Source of the DNA: Streptomyces sp. T12
GTDB lineage: Bacteria; Actinomycetota; Actinomycetes; Streptomycetales; Streptomycetaceae
Reading direction: 5' to 3'
DNA length: 64,000 nt
Assembly: GCF_028736035.1 (NCBI RefSeq)
Contig: NZ_CP117866.1
Coordinates: 2,356,001-2,420,000, forward strand
The notes beneath the pieces were generated by a model. That model made no database searches and was not told where the DNA came from. It was given only the letters and a program-made list of their open reading frames with translations. A program made the translations under genes and the position numbers. Below, in pieces: positions 43,258 through 50,982 of this stretch; within the stretch, counting starts at the first letter, position 1; each line of letters opens with the position of its first letter.

Positions 43258-43393
43258 GTCCAGAGATCGAGGTCGGCGGAACCGACGTGGTGCTCTGCCA
43301 CTGAGCTACACCGGCTCGTGGAACCGGTGGCGGGATTCGAACCCGCGGCCTCCCCATTAAGAGTGGAAGTAAGTCCTGCCTTCGCACCTGGAC
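43258..43393 (-). ncRNA. Y-RNA-like unit 1, with class-I-type permuted tRNA-like module
   Basis: About 136 nt, farthest from the TROVE gene. End helix GTCCAG / CTGGAC; internal loop GTGCGAA opposite GACCTCGATCT; helix GGC-A-GGA / TCC-GCC; then the permuted tRNA-like domain (43292-43346). Upstream, TAGAGT at about 43400 could be a -10 box, but no convincing -35 is seen. The tRNA-like part does not form a normal tRNA because the halves are swapped and no anticodon arm lies between them. Confidence 0.75.
43292..43346 (-). other. Circularly permuted tRNA-like domain in unit 1
   Basis: In transcript order: T arm GCGGG-TTCGAAT-CCCGC (perfect), 3' acceptor strand CACCGGT, 7-nt cap TCCACGA, 5' acceptor strand GCCGGTG (7 pairs, one G-T), TA as at tRNA positions 8-9, and D arm GCTC-AGTGGCA-GAGC. 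All tRNA elbow elements are present but joined through the acceptor end. Confidence 0.8.
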
Positions 43394-43439
43394 GTTCATC
43401 ACTCTAAGAGGGGTGCCGCGGGCCGGGCGAGCGAATTAA

Positions 43440-44891
43440 TTACCCGCGCTTCTGCCGCTTCCAGGGCCCGGTGATGGCGAGCATGATTCCCGGCGTCTGG
43501 ATGTTGGCGAACAGGGTCCTGCCGTCGCAGGAGAAGGTGACGCCGGTGAACTCGCTGTACTCCGGCTCCTCTTCGGTGCCGACGTTCAGCTCGTTGCGGG
43601 CGATGGGGTACGTGCGGCCGCTGTCGGTGGCGCCGAACAGGTGCTGGATGCCCTCGCCGTCCTCGGCGATGACCAGGCCGCCGTAGGGGGAGACGGTGAT
43701 GTTGTCGGGGCCGTCGAAGGCGCCGTCCTTGGACGGGTCGGGGTTGACGCCGAGGAGGACCTTGAGGGTGAGGGTGCGGCGCTTGGGGTCGTAGAACCAG
43801 ACCTGGCCGTCGTGCTGGACGGGGCTTTCCGCACGGGCGTACGAGGAGACGATGTACGCGCCGCCGTCGCCCCACCACATGCCCTCGAGCTTGCGGGCGC
43901 GGGTGATCTCGTCGGCGGCGAACTGCTTGCGCACCGGTGTGGTCCGCGCGTCGCGGTCGGGGACGTCCACCCAGTCGACGCCGTAGACCGTGCCGATCTT
44001 CGTGGCGCGGGAGAGGTCGTCGACGAACTTGCCGCCGGAGTCGAAGCACTTGGGCGCCTGGAGGACACCGGCGTCGTCGGCGAGCGTGCGGAACCTGCCG
44101 CGGCCGTACGCGAAGCCCTTCGGCGGGGTCCAGCGGAAGAACAGGCCGTTGGGCGAGGCGGCGTCCTCGGTGAGGTAGGCGTGGCCGCGCTTGGGGTCGA
44201 TGACGACGGCCTCGTGGTCGTAGCGGCCGAAGAACTTCAGCGGCTTGGGGTCGCGGTTGGCGCGCCGGTCGATGGGGTCGACCTCGAAGACGTAGCCGTG
44301 GTCCTTGGTCATGCCGTTGGTGCCGGCCTTGTCGGAGTTCTCCTCGCAGGTGAGCCAGGCGCCCCAAGGGGTGCTGCCGCCCGCGCAGTTGGTGGAGGTG
44401 CCCGCGATGCCGACCCATTCGGCGACCTGACCGCCGGGGCGGACCTCGACGACGGTGCAGCCGCCGGCCGCGGCGGGGTCGTAGACGAGGCCCTCGGTGA
44501 GCGGGACGGGGTACTTCCAGTTGGCGCGCGGGCCCTTGAGCTCGTGGTTGTTGACGAGGAGGGTGGTGCCGCGCGGGCCGTCGAAGGTGGCCGTGCCGTC
44601 ATGGTTGGAGGGGGTGTACTCACCCGACTCCAGCTTCGTCCTGCCGCTGTAGGTGATGACCCGGTACTCGAACCCGGCGGGCAGCGCGAGGATGCCCTCG
44701 GGGTCCGGGATCAGCGGTCCGTACCCGACGCCGCCACCGTGGGCGTCCGCGGGCTCCTCGCTCGCGGTCTCGGACTCCGTGGACGCGAGCGCGTTCGGTG
44801 CGGTGGCCAGCACGCCGGCGCTGCCCGCCAGCGCGACACCGGCACCGGTGATCGCGGATTTCCTGGCGAAGTCCCTGCGGGTGAGCGACAT
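43440..44891 (-). CDS. phoX: PhoX-family alkaline phosphatase (DUF839), Tat-exported
   Basis: 483 aa. The twin-arginine signal SLTRRDFARKSAITGAGVAL indicates folded export with its metal cofactor. Core PhoX features: TLLVNNHELKGPRANWKYP, GGSTPWGAWLTCEENSDKAG, FGRYDHEAVVIDP and GLVIAEDGEGIQHLFG. The enzyme releases phosphate from esters outside the cell using calcium and iron. The ATG at 44891 gives the Tat signal. A PHO-box-like direct repeat lies 67-88 bp upstream. Its stop is 46 bp from the 5' end of the Y-RNA-like array on the same strand. Confidence 0.9.
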   Translation of the reverse strand: MSLTRRDFARKSAITGAGVALAGSAGVLATAPNALASTESETASEEPADAHGGGVGYGPLIPDPEGILALPAGFEYRVITYSGRTKLESGEYTPSNHDGTATFDGPRGTTLLVNNHELKGPRANWKYPVPLTEGLVYDPAAAGGCTVVEVRPGGQVAEWVGIAGTSTNCAGGSTPWGAWLTCEENSDKAGTNGMTKDHGYVFEVDPIDRRANRDPKPLKFFGRYDHEAVVIDPKRGHAYLTEDAASPNGLFFRWTPPKGFAYGRGRFRTLADDAGVLQAPKCFDSGGKFVDDLSRATKIGTVYGVDWVDVPDRDARTTPVRKQFAADEITRARKLEGMWWGDGGAYIVSSYARAESPVQHDGQVWFYDPKRRTLTLKVLLGVNPDPSKDGAFDGPDNITVSPYGGLVIAEDGEGIQHLFGATDSGRTYPIARNELNVGTEEEPEYSEFTGVTFSCDGRTLFANIQTPGIMLAITGPWKRQKRG

Positions 44892-44957
44892 GGTGTCTCC
44901 TGTGACGGTGGGTGCCGTGGAGGGTGGCGGACTTCGGGACGGCGCAACGGTCCCGCC

Positions 44958-44979
44958 CATGTCTGAACAGGAGTTGAAC
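44958..44979 (-). promoter_or_regulatory. PHO box (PhoP direct repeats) before phoX
   Basis: On the minus strand two adjacent 11-bp units GTTCAACTCCT and GTTCAGACATG match the Streptomyces PhoP repeat GTTCA plus six, in the expected tandem arrangement. The site is 67-88 bp before the phoX ATG. Indicates induction under phosphate starvation. Confidence 0.7.
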
Positions 44980-45034
44980 TCCGGGGGGCCTCAGGGCACC
45001 AGGTTCCATGAAACAACGCCGGGCACGGGCAACG

Positions 45035-45114
45035 CCCTGAGGGGCGCGGGACCCTATCGATATGCGGCGCCGCCGCGTGGGCGCGACCAGCCATACCCCG
45101 GCCGCACCCGCAAG
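45035..45114. repeat. Dispersed GC-rich intergenic repeat, copy 2
   Basis: Shares AGGGGCGCGGG, GCGCGACCAGCCA and the CCGCA-type tail with the copy at 2932-2998, but has an extra middle block CTATCGATATGCGGCG. It lies between the hypothetical gene's stop and the phoX promoter. Confidence 0.55.
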
Positions 45115-45120
45115 ACAAGC

Positions 45121-46557
45121 TCAGCCCCCCTGCTGCGACCGCGCCTTGAACGCAGCCTTCCGCGCTTCCTTCGCGATCTTCTTGTCCGGATGCAGCCGCC
45201 CCATCGCCTCCAGCACATCCGCGGTGGCCGGATGATCGACCCGCCAAGCCGCCGCGAAGAACGAACTGTGCTGCGCGGCCAGCCCCTCCACCAGAGCCGT
45301 CAGCTCCTCGGAGTTCCCCTCGGCCGCCAGCTGGGCGGCAAGGGTGTCGACGGTCAGCCAGAACACCAGATCCTGGGACGGCGCGGGAACGTCGGCGAAC
45401 CCGGCCTCGGTCAGCCACACCCGGGCCAGCCCGCCCAGCTCCGGATCGTCGAGGACCTCCCGCAGCGCGGGCTCGGCCTCCGCGCCCACCAGGGACAGCG
45501 CCTGCTGGCAGCGCAGCCGCCGCAGCGGCGCCCCGGCGTCCAGTCCCCGTGCCGCGGCCAGCAACTCCCGTGCCGCGGCCAGGGATTCACGCCGGGCCAG
45601 CCACTGCTCGGTCTCGGCCTGCGCGGCGCTCTGCGGGAACGTGGCCGTCCCGTCGAGCAGCGCGTCGGCCCCCTTGTCCGCCAGGTCCCCGACCGCGGGC
45701 GCCTCGAATCCGGCCTCCAGCAGCCGGGCCCGCAGCCCGTACAGTCCGAGCGGGGTCAGCCGCACCATGCCGTAGCGCGACACGTCGGTGTCGTCGACGG
45801 CGGCCGACGGATCCTCGCCGGGGCCTTCGGCGTCCGCCATCAGCGCCTCGTCCACCGGCTGGTACTCCACCAGCCCGACCGGCTCCAGCAGCCGGAACTG
45901 GTCGTCCAGGCGCATCATCGCGTCGGACACCTGCTCCAGCACGTCGTTCGTGGGCTCGCCCATGTCGCTGGGCACGATCATCGACGCGGCGAGGGCGGGC
46001 AGCGGCACGGGCCTGTCGCCCGGGCCGTCCTCGGTGGCCGTCAGCAGGTACAGGTTGCCGAGCACTCCGTCGAGGAACTCCGCCTCGGCCTCCGGGTCCC
46101 AGTCCAGCGAGGAGAGGTCGACCTCGCCGCCCGCGTCCATGGCGTCGACCAGGTCGTCGAGGTCGGGCACGCTCGCATCCGCGAGCACCGTCTCCAGCGC
46201 TCCGGTCCACACGCCGAGTACGTCCTGCGGCGAACCGCCGGTCAGCAGGGCCAGTTCCGCCCCGGCGGTGACGGTGCCCGCCTCCTCGTCGACGACCTCG
46301 ACCAGTCCGGTGTCGACGGCCACCCGCCAGGCCTCGCTCGCGTACGCGGCGGCGTCGTCCCCGCTCAGCCCGAGCAGCTCGGCGGCGGCCGGGAGTTGCT
46401 CGTCGACGAGCCCGCCCCCGGCGTCGACCCGGGTGTCGGGCCCGGCCCAGCGGGCCAGCCGCGCGGCCCGGGCGAGCAACGGCGTGGACAGCGCGTCCCG
46501 CGCCAGCTCCGCTTCGGGGTGCAGCCGCACCGGCGGCAGTGGGGAGCTGTCTGACAT
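45121..46557 (-). CDS. Conserved-looking hypothetical protein, acidic and helical
   Basis: 478 aa, strongly acidic in the first 300 residues (Asp/Glu/Ala-rich) with a basic C-terminal tail (DKKIAKEARKAAFKARSQ). No signal, membrane span or catalytic motif that I recognise. The region around SRYGMVRLTPLGLYGLRARL resembles a winged-helix-like segment. The last 150 residues look like helical repeats (LRRLRCQQALSLVGAEAEPA). It reads as a genuine intact gene by codon bias. Monocistronic. Role unknown. Confidence 0.65.
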   Translation of the reverse strand: MSDSSPLPPVRLHPEAELARDALSTPLLARAARLARWAGPDTRVDAGGGLVDEQLPAAAELLGLSGDDAAAYASEAWRVAVDTGLVEVVDEEAGTVTAGAELALLTGGSPQDVLGVWTGALETVLADASVPDLDDLVDAMDAGGEVDLSSLDWDPEAEAEFLDGVLGNLYLLTATEDGPGDRPVPLPALAASMIVPSDMGEPTNDVLEQVSDAMMRLDDQFRLLEPVGLVEYQPVDEALMADAEGPGEDPSAAVDDTDVSRYGMVRLTPLGLYGLRARLLEAGFEAPAVGDLADKGADALLDGTATFPQSAAQAETEQWLARRESLAAARELLAAARGLDAGAPLRRLRCQQALSLVGAEAEPALREVLDDPELGGLARVWLTEAGFADVPAPSQDLVFWLTVDTLAAQLAAEGNSEELTALVEGLAAQHSSFFAAAWRVDHPATADVLEAMGRLHPDKKIAKEARKAAFKARSQQGG

Positions 46558-46665
46558 CGGCTGGTTCTCCTAGGGCGTTCTGCAGGGCCGTACGCATCAC
46601 GGCTCAGCCGCTACACATCACGGCTCAACCGCTCAGCCTAGACGGATTTCCACCCATGCCGCCCG

Positions 46666-46687
46666 GTTCATCTCCCGGTCGGGAGCT
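46666..46687 (+). promoter_or_regulatory. PHO-box-like repeats upstream of the secreted nuclease
   Basis: GTTCATCTCCC (strong match) followed directly by GGTCGGGAGCT (weak match), about 190 bp before the nuclease start. The gap 46558-46873 otherwise holds TTGACA at 46704 and the inverted repeat described next. A further GTTCA occurs at 46762. Confidence 0.45.
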
Positions 46688-46733
46688 GTACATGGCCGAA
46701 ACCTTGACAAGTGGCTTGAGCAGGCAGGAGATT

Positions 46734-46786
46734 GACGCGCGTAGAAACCGGGCGGACATCTGTTCACTGTATTTTCTACGCGCGTC
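46734..46786 (+). promoter_or_regulatory. Long perfect inverted repeat in the nuclease leader
   Basis: GACGCGCGTAGAAA (46734-46747) and TTTCTACGCGCGTC (46773-46786) are perfectly complementary over 14 bp and enclose 25 nt containing GTTCACTGTAT. It lies 88 bp before the start codon. Could be an operator or an RNA hairpin in the leader. Confidence 0.6.
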
Positions 46787-46873
46787 GCCACCGCCCCACC
46801 GGTCGCGCCTGCACCCACCGTTCCACGCACCACCCTCGTCCCGGCGCTCATTCACGTCCCCGGAGGGATCCCG

Positions 46874-48700
46874 TTGCCGAGCAAGAAGACCGCGCGTCTC
46901 GCCGCGCTCACCGTCGCCGCCGTCTGTTCCGCGGCCTCCACCGTTGTCCTCACCGCGCCCGCGCACGCGGACTCCGTGCGCATCCATGACGTCCAGGGCA
47001 GCACCCGAATATCCCCGTACGCCGGCAAGCAGGTCACGGACGTGGCCGGAATCGTCACCGGCGTGCGCACCTACGGCTCCTCCAGAGGCTTCTGGATCCA
47101 GGATCCGGACGCGGATGCCGACCCGGCCACCAGCGAGGGCGTCTTCGTCTTCACCAGCTCCGTCCCGAAGGTCGCCGTCGGCGACTCGGTCCTGGTCTCC
47201 GGCACGGTCGCCGAGTACGTCCCGGGCGGCGCCTCCTCCGGCAACCAGTCGCTGACCGAGATCACCAAGCCGACGGTCACCGTCGTCTCCAGCGGCAACG
47301 CCGTCCCGGCCGCCACGGTCGTCGACGAGGACTCGGTGCCGGACGCGTACGCCCCGGCCGGCGACACCGCCGCGAACGGCTCGGTCAACGGCCTGACGCT
47401 CCAGCCGTCGAAGTACGCCCTCGACCACTACGAGTCCCTGGAGGGCATGAACGTCCAGGTCGCCGACGCGCGCGTGGTCACCGCGACCGACCCGTACAGC
47501 GAGCTGTGGGTCACGGTGAAGCCGTGGGAGCACCGCAACCGCCGCGGCGGCACGGTCTACGGCTCCTACGAGTCCCAGAACACCGGACGCCTGCAGATCC
47601 AGTCCCTGGGCGCCACGGCCGACTTCCCGGTCGCGAACGTCGGCGACACCCTCGCCGGCTCCACCACCGGCCCGCTGGACTACAACCAGTTCGGTGGCTA
47701 CACCCTCGTCGCGAGCGAGCTCGGCACGCTCAAGAGCGGTGGCATCAAGCGGGAGACGACCCAGAAGCAGGGGCGCGGCGAGCTGGCGGTCGCGACCTAC
47801 AACGTCGAGAACCTCGACCCGTCCGACGCCACCTTCGCCGAGCACGCCTCCGCGATCGTGAACAACCTCCAGTCGCCCGACATCGTGTCCCTGGAGGAGA
47901 TCCAGGACAACAACGGCGCGAAGAACGACGGTACGGTCGCCGCCGACCAGACGGTGCAGAAGCTGATCGACGCGATCGTCGCGGCGGGCGGCCCGGCGTA
48001 CGACTGGCGCTCCATCGACCCGGTCGACAAGGCCGACGGCGGCGAGCCGGGCGGCAACATCCGCCAGGTGTTCCTGTTCAACCCCGAGCGGGTCTCCTTC
48101 ACCGACCGCGCGGGCGGCGACGCGACGACCGCCGTCGGCGTGACCAAGGCGAACGGCAAGGCGGCCCTGACGGTCTCCCCCGGTCGTATCGACCCGGCGA
48201 ACGCCGCCTGGACCAACAGCCGCAAGCCGCTGGCCGGCGAGTTCGTCTTCCGCGGCCGCACGGTCTTCGTGATCGCCAACCACTTCGCCTCCAAGGGCGG
48301 CGACCAGTCGCTGCACGCGCAGTACCAGCCGCCGACCCGCAGCTCGGAGACCCAGCGCCACCTCCAGGCGAGTGCCGTCAACGCCTTCGTCAAGGACATC
48401 CTGGCCGTCCAGAAGAACGCCGATGTCGTCACGCTCGGCGACATCAACGACTTCGAGTTCTCCGGCACCGCCGAGCGGCTGGAGGACGGCGGCGCGCTGT
48501 GGTCGGCGATCAAGTCGCTGCCCAAGAGCGAGCGTTACTCGTACGTCTACCAGGGCAACGCCCAGACGCTGGACCAGATCCTGATCAGCCCGTCGATCCG
48601 GCGCTCCTGCGACTTCGAGTACGACAGCGTGCACGTCAACTCGGAGTTCAACGACCAGATCAGCGACCACGACCCGCAGGTGCTGCGGTTCCGCCCGTAA
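46874..48700 (+). CDS. Secreted endonuclease/exonuclease/phosphatase-family nuclease
   Basis: 608 aa with a Sec signal ending APAHA. An N-terminal OB/lamin-like domain (about 35-290; RISPYAGKQVTDVAGIVTGV, SRGFWIQDPDADADP) precedes an EEP catalytic domain (about 300-605): ATYNVENL, the Glu in IVSLEEIQDN, ANHFASKGGD, LGDINDFEF and the final SDHDPQVLRF His. This is the ExeM/NucH type of extracellular DNase. The start is TTG at 46874 behind GGAGGG. With PhoX next door and PHO-like repeats upstream, a phosphate-scavenging role is likely. Confidence 0.88.
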   Translation: MPSKKTARLAALTVAAVCSAASTVVLTAPAHADSVRIHDVQGSTRISPYAGKQVTDVAGIVTGVRTYGSSRGFWIQDPDADADPATSEGVFVFTSSVPKVAVGDSVLVSGTVAEYVPGGASSGNQSLTEITKPTVTVVSSGNAVPAATVVDEDSVPDAYAPAGDTAANGSVNGLTLQPSKYALDHYESLEGMNVQVADARVVTATDPYSELWVTVKPWEHRNRRGGTVYGSYESQNTGRLQIQSLGATADFPVANVGDTLAGSTTGPLDYNQFGGYTLVASELGTLKSGGIKRETTQKQGRGELAVATYNVENLDPSDATFAEHASAIVNNLQSPDIVSLEEIQDNNGAKNDGTVAADQTVQKLIDAIVAAGGPAYDWRSIDPVDKADGGEPGGNIRQVFLFNPERVSFTDRAGGDATTAVGVTKANGKAALTVSPGRIDPANAAWTNSRKPLAGEFVFRGRTVFVIANHFASKGGDQSLHAQYQPPTRSSETQRHLQASAVNAFVKDILAVQKNADVVTLGDINDFEFSGTAERLEDGGALWSAIKSLPKSERYSYVYQGNAQTLDQILISPSIRRSCDFEYDSVHVNSEFNDQISDHDPQVLRFRP

Positions 48701-48713
48701 CCTCCGGTGAGTC

Positions 48714-49448
48714 TCAGGGCTGGCTGAAAATGCCGTTCAGCCAGCCCTGCCAGGCGGCTTCGCACTCCTTGATGTCGGCGCCCGGCGTGAAGTCGTGCAG
48801 GGAGATGCCGACCGGGTAGCCCCAGTGGTTGCGCCCGAAGAAGCGGGTGAGGCCCCGGTCCGTGCGCAGCCCGATGAAGTACGGGTTGCGGAAGTCGACC
48901 ACGGCGTCGAACTCGTCGGGCCCGTGAACCGTCACCCGCGTCCCGGCGGCCACGTCCTCCCCGACTCCGAGCGCCCGCCCGACGGCGGCGAGGGCGTCGG
49001 CGGCCTTCGAGCCCTCGGGCCCGTCGAACGTGGCGAAGGCGGCCGGCCGGGGCGCGAAGTGAACCAGGTACTCGCGCAGGGTGTGCAGATAGAAGTCGGT
49101 GTGCTTGGCGGCACCGTCGTACTGGTTGTCCCAGTCGTCGACGAAGATCCCGCTGTGCACGTACCGCACCCAGGCGCGCCGGCCCTCGTCGCGCGGTTCG
49201 ATGGTGTAGTCGAGCTGGTTGGCGGTCTGCTCGGCGATGCCCTCGACGTCCTCGACGCGGTTGGTGTAGCGGTGCGGCGGGTCCCAGGCGGTGACCGTGG
49301 ACCCGAAGGGTCCCTTGCCGCCGACCTTGGGCTCCGGCGGCTCCATCGGCCACAGATAGCCACCGGTCCCGGTGGTGACCGCCTCCCACACCTCTTGAGG
49401 GGTGGCGTCGACCTCGAACTCGCGGGCGATCTCGAATTCCTTGGACAT
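48714..49448 (-). CDS. SRPBCC/AHSA1-like domain protein
   Basis: 244 aa, START-like cavity fold. IAREFEVDATPQEVWEAVTT is the characteristic beginning; HTDFYLHTLREYLVHF and RNHWGYPVGISLHDF follow. Longer than simple AHSA1 proteins; the extra C-terminal part looks like a second, incomplete SRPBCC unit. It lies 16 bp downstream of an ArsR-type regulator, a common pairing in actinobacteria where the regulator controls the SRPBCC gene. Ligand unknown. Confidence 0.82.
   Translation of the reverse strand: MSKEFEIAREFEVDATPQEVWEAVTTGTGGYLWPMEPPEPKVGGKGPFGSTVTAWDPPHRYTNRVEDVEGIAEQTANQLDYTIEPRDEGRRAWVRYVHSGIFVDDWDNQYDGAAKHTDFYLHTLREYLVHFAPRPAAFATFDGPEGSKAADALAAVGRALGVGEDVAAGTRVTVHGPDEFDAVVDFRNPYFIGLRTDRGLTRFFGRNHWGYPVGISLHDFTPGADIKECEAAWQGWLNGIFSQP
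48715..48749 (+). terminator. Hairpin terminator overlapping a convergent coding end
   Basis: CAGGGCTGGCTGAA (48715-48728) and TTCAGCCAGCCCTG (48736-48749) form a perfect 14-bp stem with a 7-nt loop, starting 15 bp after the nuclease stop. The whole hairpin also encodes the last residues (WLNGIFSQP) of the convergent SRPBCC gene. Confidence 0.75.
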
Positions 49449-49464
49449 GATGGGCTCCTGAGTC

Positions 49465-50145
49465 CTACTGCTCGATTTCCTGGGCGGGCTGATCCTCGAC
49501 CGCGGGATCGGCCGTGGGATCGGCCGTGGGATCGGCCGTGGGATCGGCCGTGGGATCGGCCGTGGGTTTGACCGTCGGATGTACGGCGACGACGATCCGG
49601 TGATCCCGGCCGCCCTCGGCGTCGGGCGCGTCGTACTTGCGGATCAACGCGCTCACGCCCGCCGTCAACTCCTCGATGAACGCGGCCCGTTCGGCGGCCG
49701 AGGCGAAACGGACCTCGCCGTCCAGCGCATACGTCGCCAGCCGCTTGCGGGCCTTCGCCGCGCCGGTGATCAGCGAACCGACGTCCCGCACGAGCCGGGC
49801 GCCGAGCGCGAGCAGCCAGCGGGCGGAGAGCTGGTCCCGGAAACGGTCCGGGTCCGGCTGCACGGAGGCGAGCGCGAGCGGCGAGATCACGTACGACGCG
49901 GCGGTCGCCCGCATCAGCCGCTCGGTGACATTGCCCTTGCGCCGCTCACCGGCCAGCTCGACCAGGCCGTGCCGCTCCAGCGCCTTGAGGTGGTAGTTCA
50001 CCTTCTGCCGGGGCAGCCCGACCTTCCCGGCCAGCATGGCGGCCGACGCGGGCCCGGCCGCCAGTTCGGCGAGCAGCCGGGCCCTTATGGGGTCCAGGGA
50101 GACGGCTGCGGCCTCGGGGTCCTCGATCACGGTGACGTCCAGCAT
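49465..50145 (-). CDS. ArsR-type winged-helix regulator with repetitive tail
   Basis: 226 aa. The winged helix is at the N-terminus: LAAGPASAAMLAGKVGLPRQ, KVNYHLKALERHGLVELAGE. The middle resembles helix-turn-helix-20-type regulators. The C-terminus carries PTAD repeats coded by a 12-bp DNA repeat, then a Glu-rich end. The ATG at 50145 gives the usual MLDVTVIED. Likely regulates the SRPBCC gene downstream. Confidence 0.85.
   Translation of the reverse strand: MLDVTVIEDPEAAAVSLDPIRARLLAELAAGPASAAMLAGKVGLPRQKVNYHLKALERHGLVELAGERRKGNVTERLMRATAASYVISPLALASVQPDPDRFRDQLSARWLLALGARLVRDVGSLITGAAKARKRLATYALDGEVRFASAAERAAFIEELTAGVSALIRKYDAPDAEGGRDHRIVVAVHPTVKPTADPTADPTADPTADPTADPAVEDQPAQEIEQ
49504..49563 (-). 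repeat. 12-bp tandem repeat coding PTAD units
   Basis: Five exact copies of GGGATCGGCCGT, then a degenerate sixth (GGGTTTGACCGT, 49564-49575). It is in frame near the end of the ArsR-type gene. The unit number may vary between strains by slippage. Confidence 0.9.
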
Positions 50146-50231
50146 GGATCCACCGTCCCACCGAAAACTTTTTTTGTCCAGACGGTTCGACTTGTCGGTT
50201 GGAGGTCTGGTGTACGGCCGTCTCGTCAGAG

Positions 50232-50933
50232 TCAGTCGGGGACGAGGCCGAGGGCGTAGTCGTACCGGCTGACCGTGCTGCTCTTCAGCCCCGGCCAGTT
50301 CTGCACGCGGTGCCACAGCTCGGTCGCCGAGCCGATGCCGTCGCCCGGGGCGGCGAGGGCGTCGATGTGGGCCTGGGCGCTCTCCCACTCGGCGTAATTG
50401 AGGACGCGGGTGCCGTCGGTGCTGAGGTGGAAGTGGCCGGAGATACCGCCGGGATGGGGGTTCGGCTCACTCTCCAGCGCCTCGAAGACGGCGTCGACCC
50501 AGGCGCGCTGCCGGTCGGGGTCGGGGCCCTCGAACTCGATGTCGACGACCACGATGCAGCCGGGGACACGCGGGTCGCCCTCGCGGCGGGCGCTGCGGTA
50601 GTGCCGGTAGCGGCCGAGCCACAGTCGCTCGATGCCCGGTACGGCGGTGTCGATCTCGTCGTTGCGCTTTTGCCGGTGGACCTTCACGAAGGCCTCGTAC
50701 GCCTGCTCGCTCGCCCACTGTGAGTAGTGCAGGAGGGTGGAGGCGTCATGGCCGGTGTAGACGTAGTAGCCGAGCAGGTCGTCCGCGGGCCAGGAGCGGC
50801 CCTCCCAGGTGCCGGCGATCGCCTCGACGCTCTGCTTCTGCCGGAGCGGGGTGCCCACTCGCCAGGTACTGAAGAAGGGGGCGCCGACCTCGGGGCGGGT
50901 GAGGTCGGGGTGGGTGTCGGTGCGGCGGGTCAT
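50232..50933 (-). CDS. Antibiotic-biosynthesis-monooxygenase (ABM) domain protein
   Basis: 233 aa with two ferredoxin-like ABM units: LLGYYVYTGHDASTLLHYSQ and WASEQAYEAFV in the first, CIVVVDIEFEGPDPDRQRAW and VLNYAEWESAQAHIDAL in the second. These cofactor-free monooxygenases act on quinone-like aromatics. ATG 50933 was chosen (MTRRTDTHPD). A SoxR-box-like palindrome lies 50 bp upstream; quinone-responsive SoxR regulation of such monooxygenases is known in Streptomyces. Confidence 0.83.
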   Translation of the reverse strand: MTRRTDTHPDLTRPEVGAPFFSTWRVGTPLRQKQSVEAIAGTWEGRSWPADDLLGYYVYTGHDASTLLHYSQWASEQAYEAFVKVHRQKRNDEIDTAVPGIERLWLGRYRHYRSARREGDPRVPGCIVVVDIEFEGPDPDRQRAWVDAVFEALESEPNPHPGGISGHFHLSTDGTRVLNYAEWESAQAHIDALAAPGDGIGSATELWHRVQNWPGLKSSTVSRYDYALGLVPD

Positions 50934-50982
50934 GGGGGCCTCCGGGAATCGGCGGTCGATGCGTGCGCCGATCACCTTTCGA

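Noticed and set aside
43292..43346. Ordinary tRNA genes on the minus strand
   Set aside because: D and T arms are present, but their order is reversed and there is no anticodon arm between them, so a normal tRNA cannot form. Treated as permuted tRNA-like modules.
49504..49575. Possible CRISPR-like repeat
   Set aside because: Units are 12 bp, contiguous without spacers and in frame inside a coding region.
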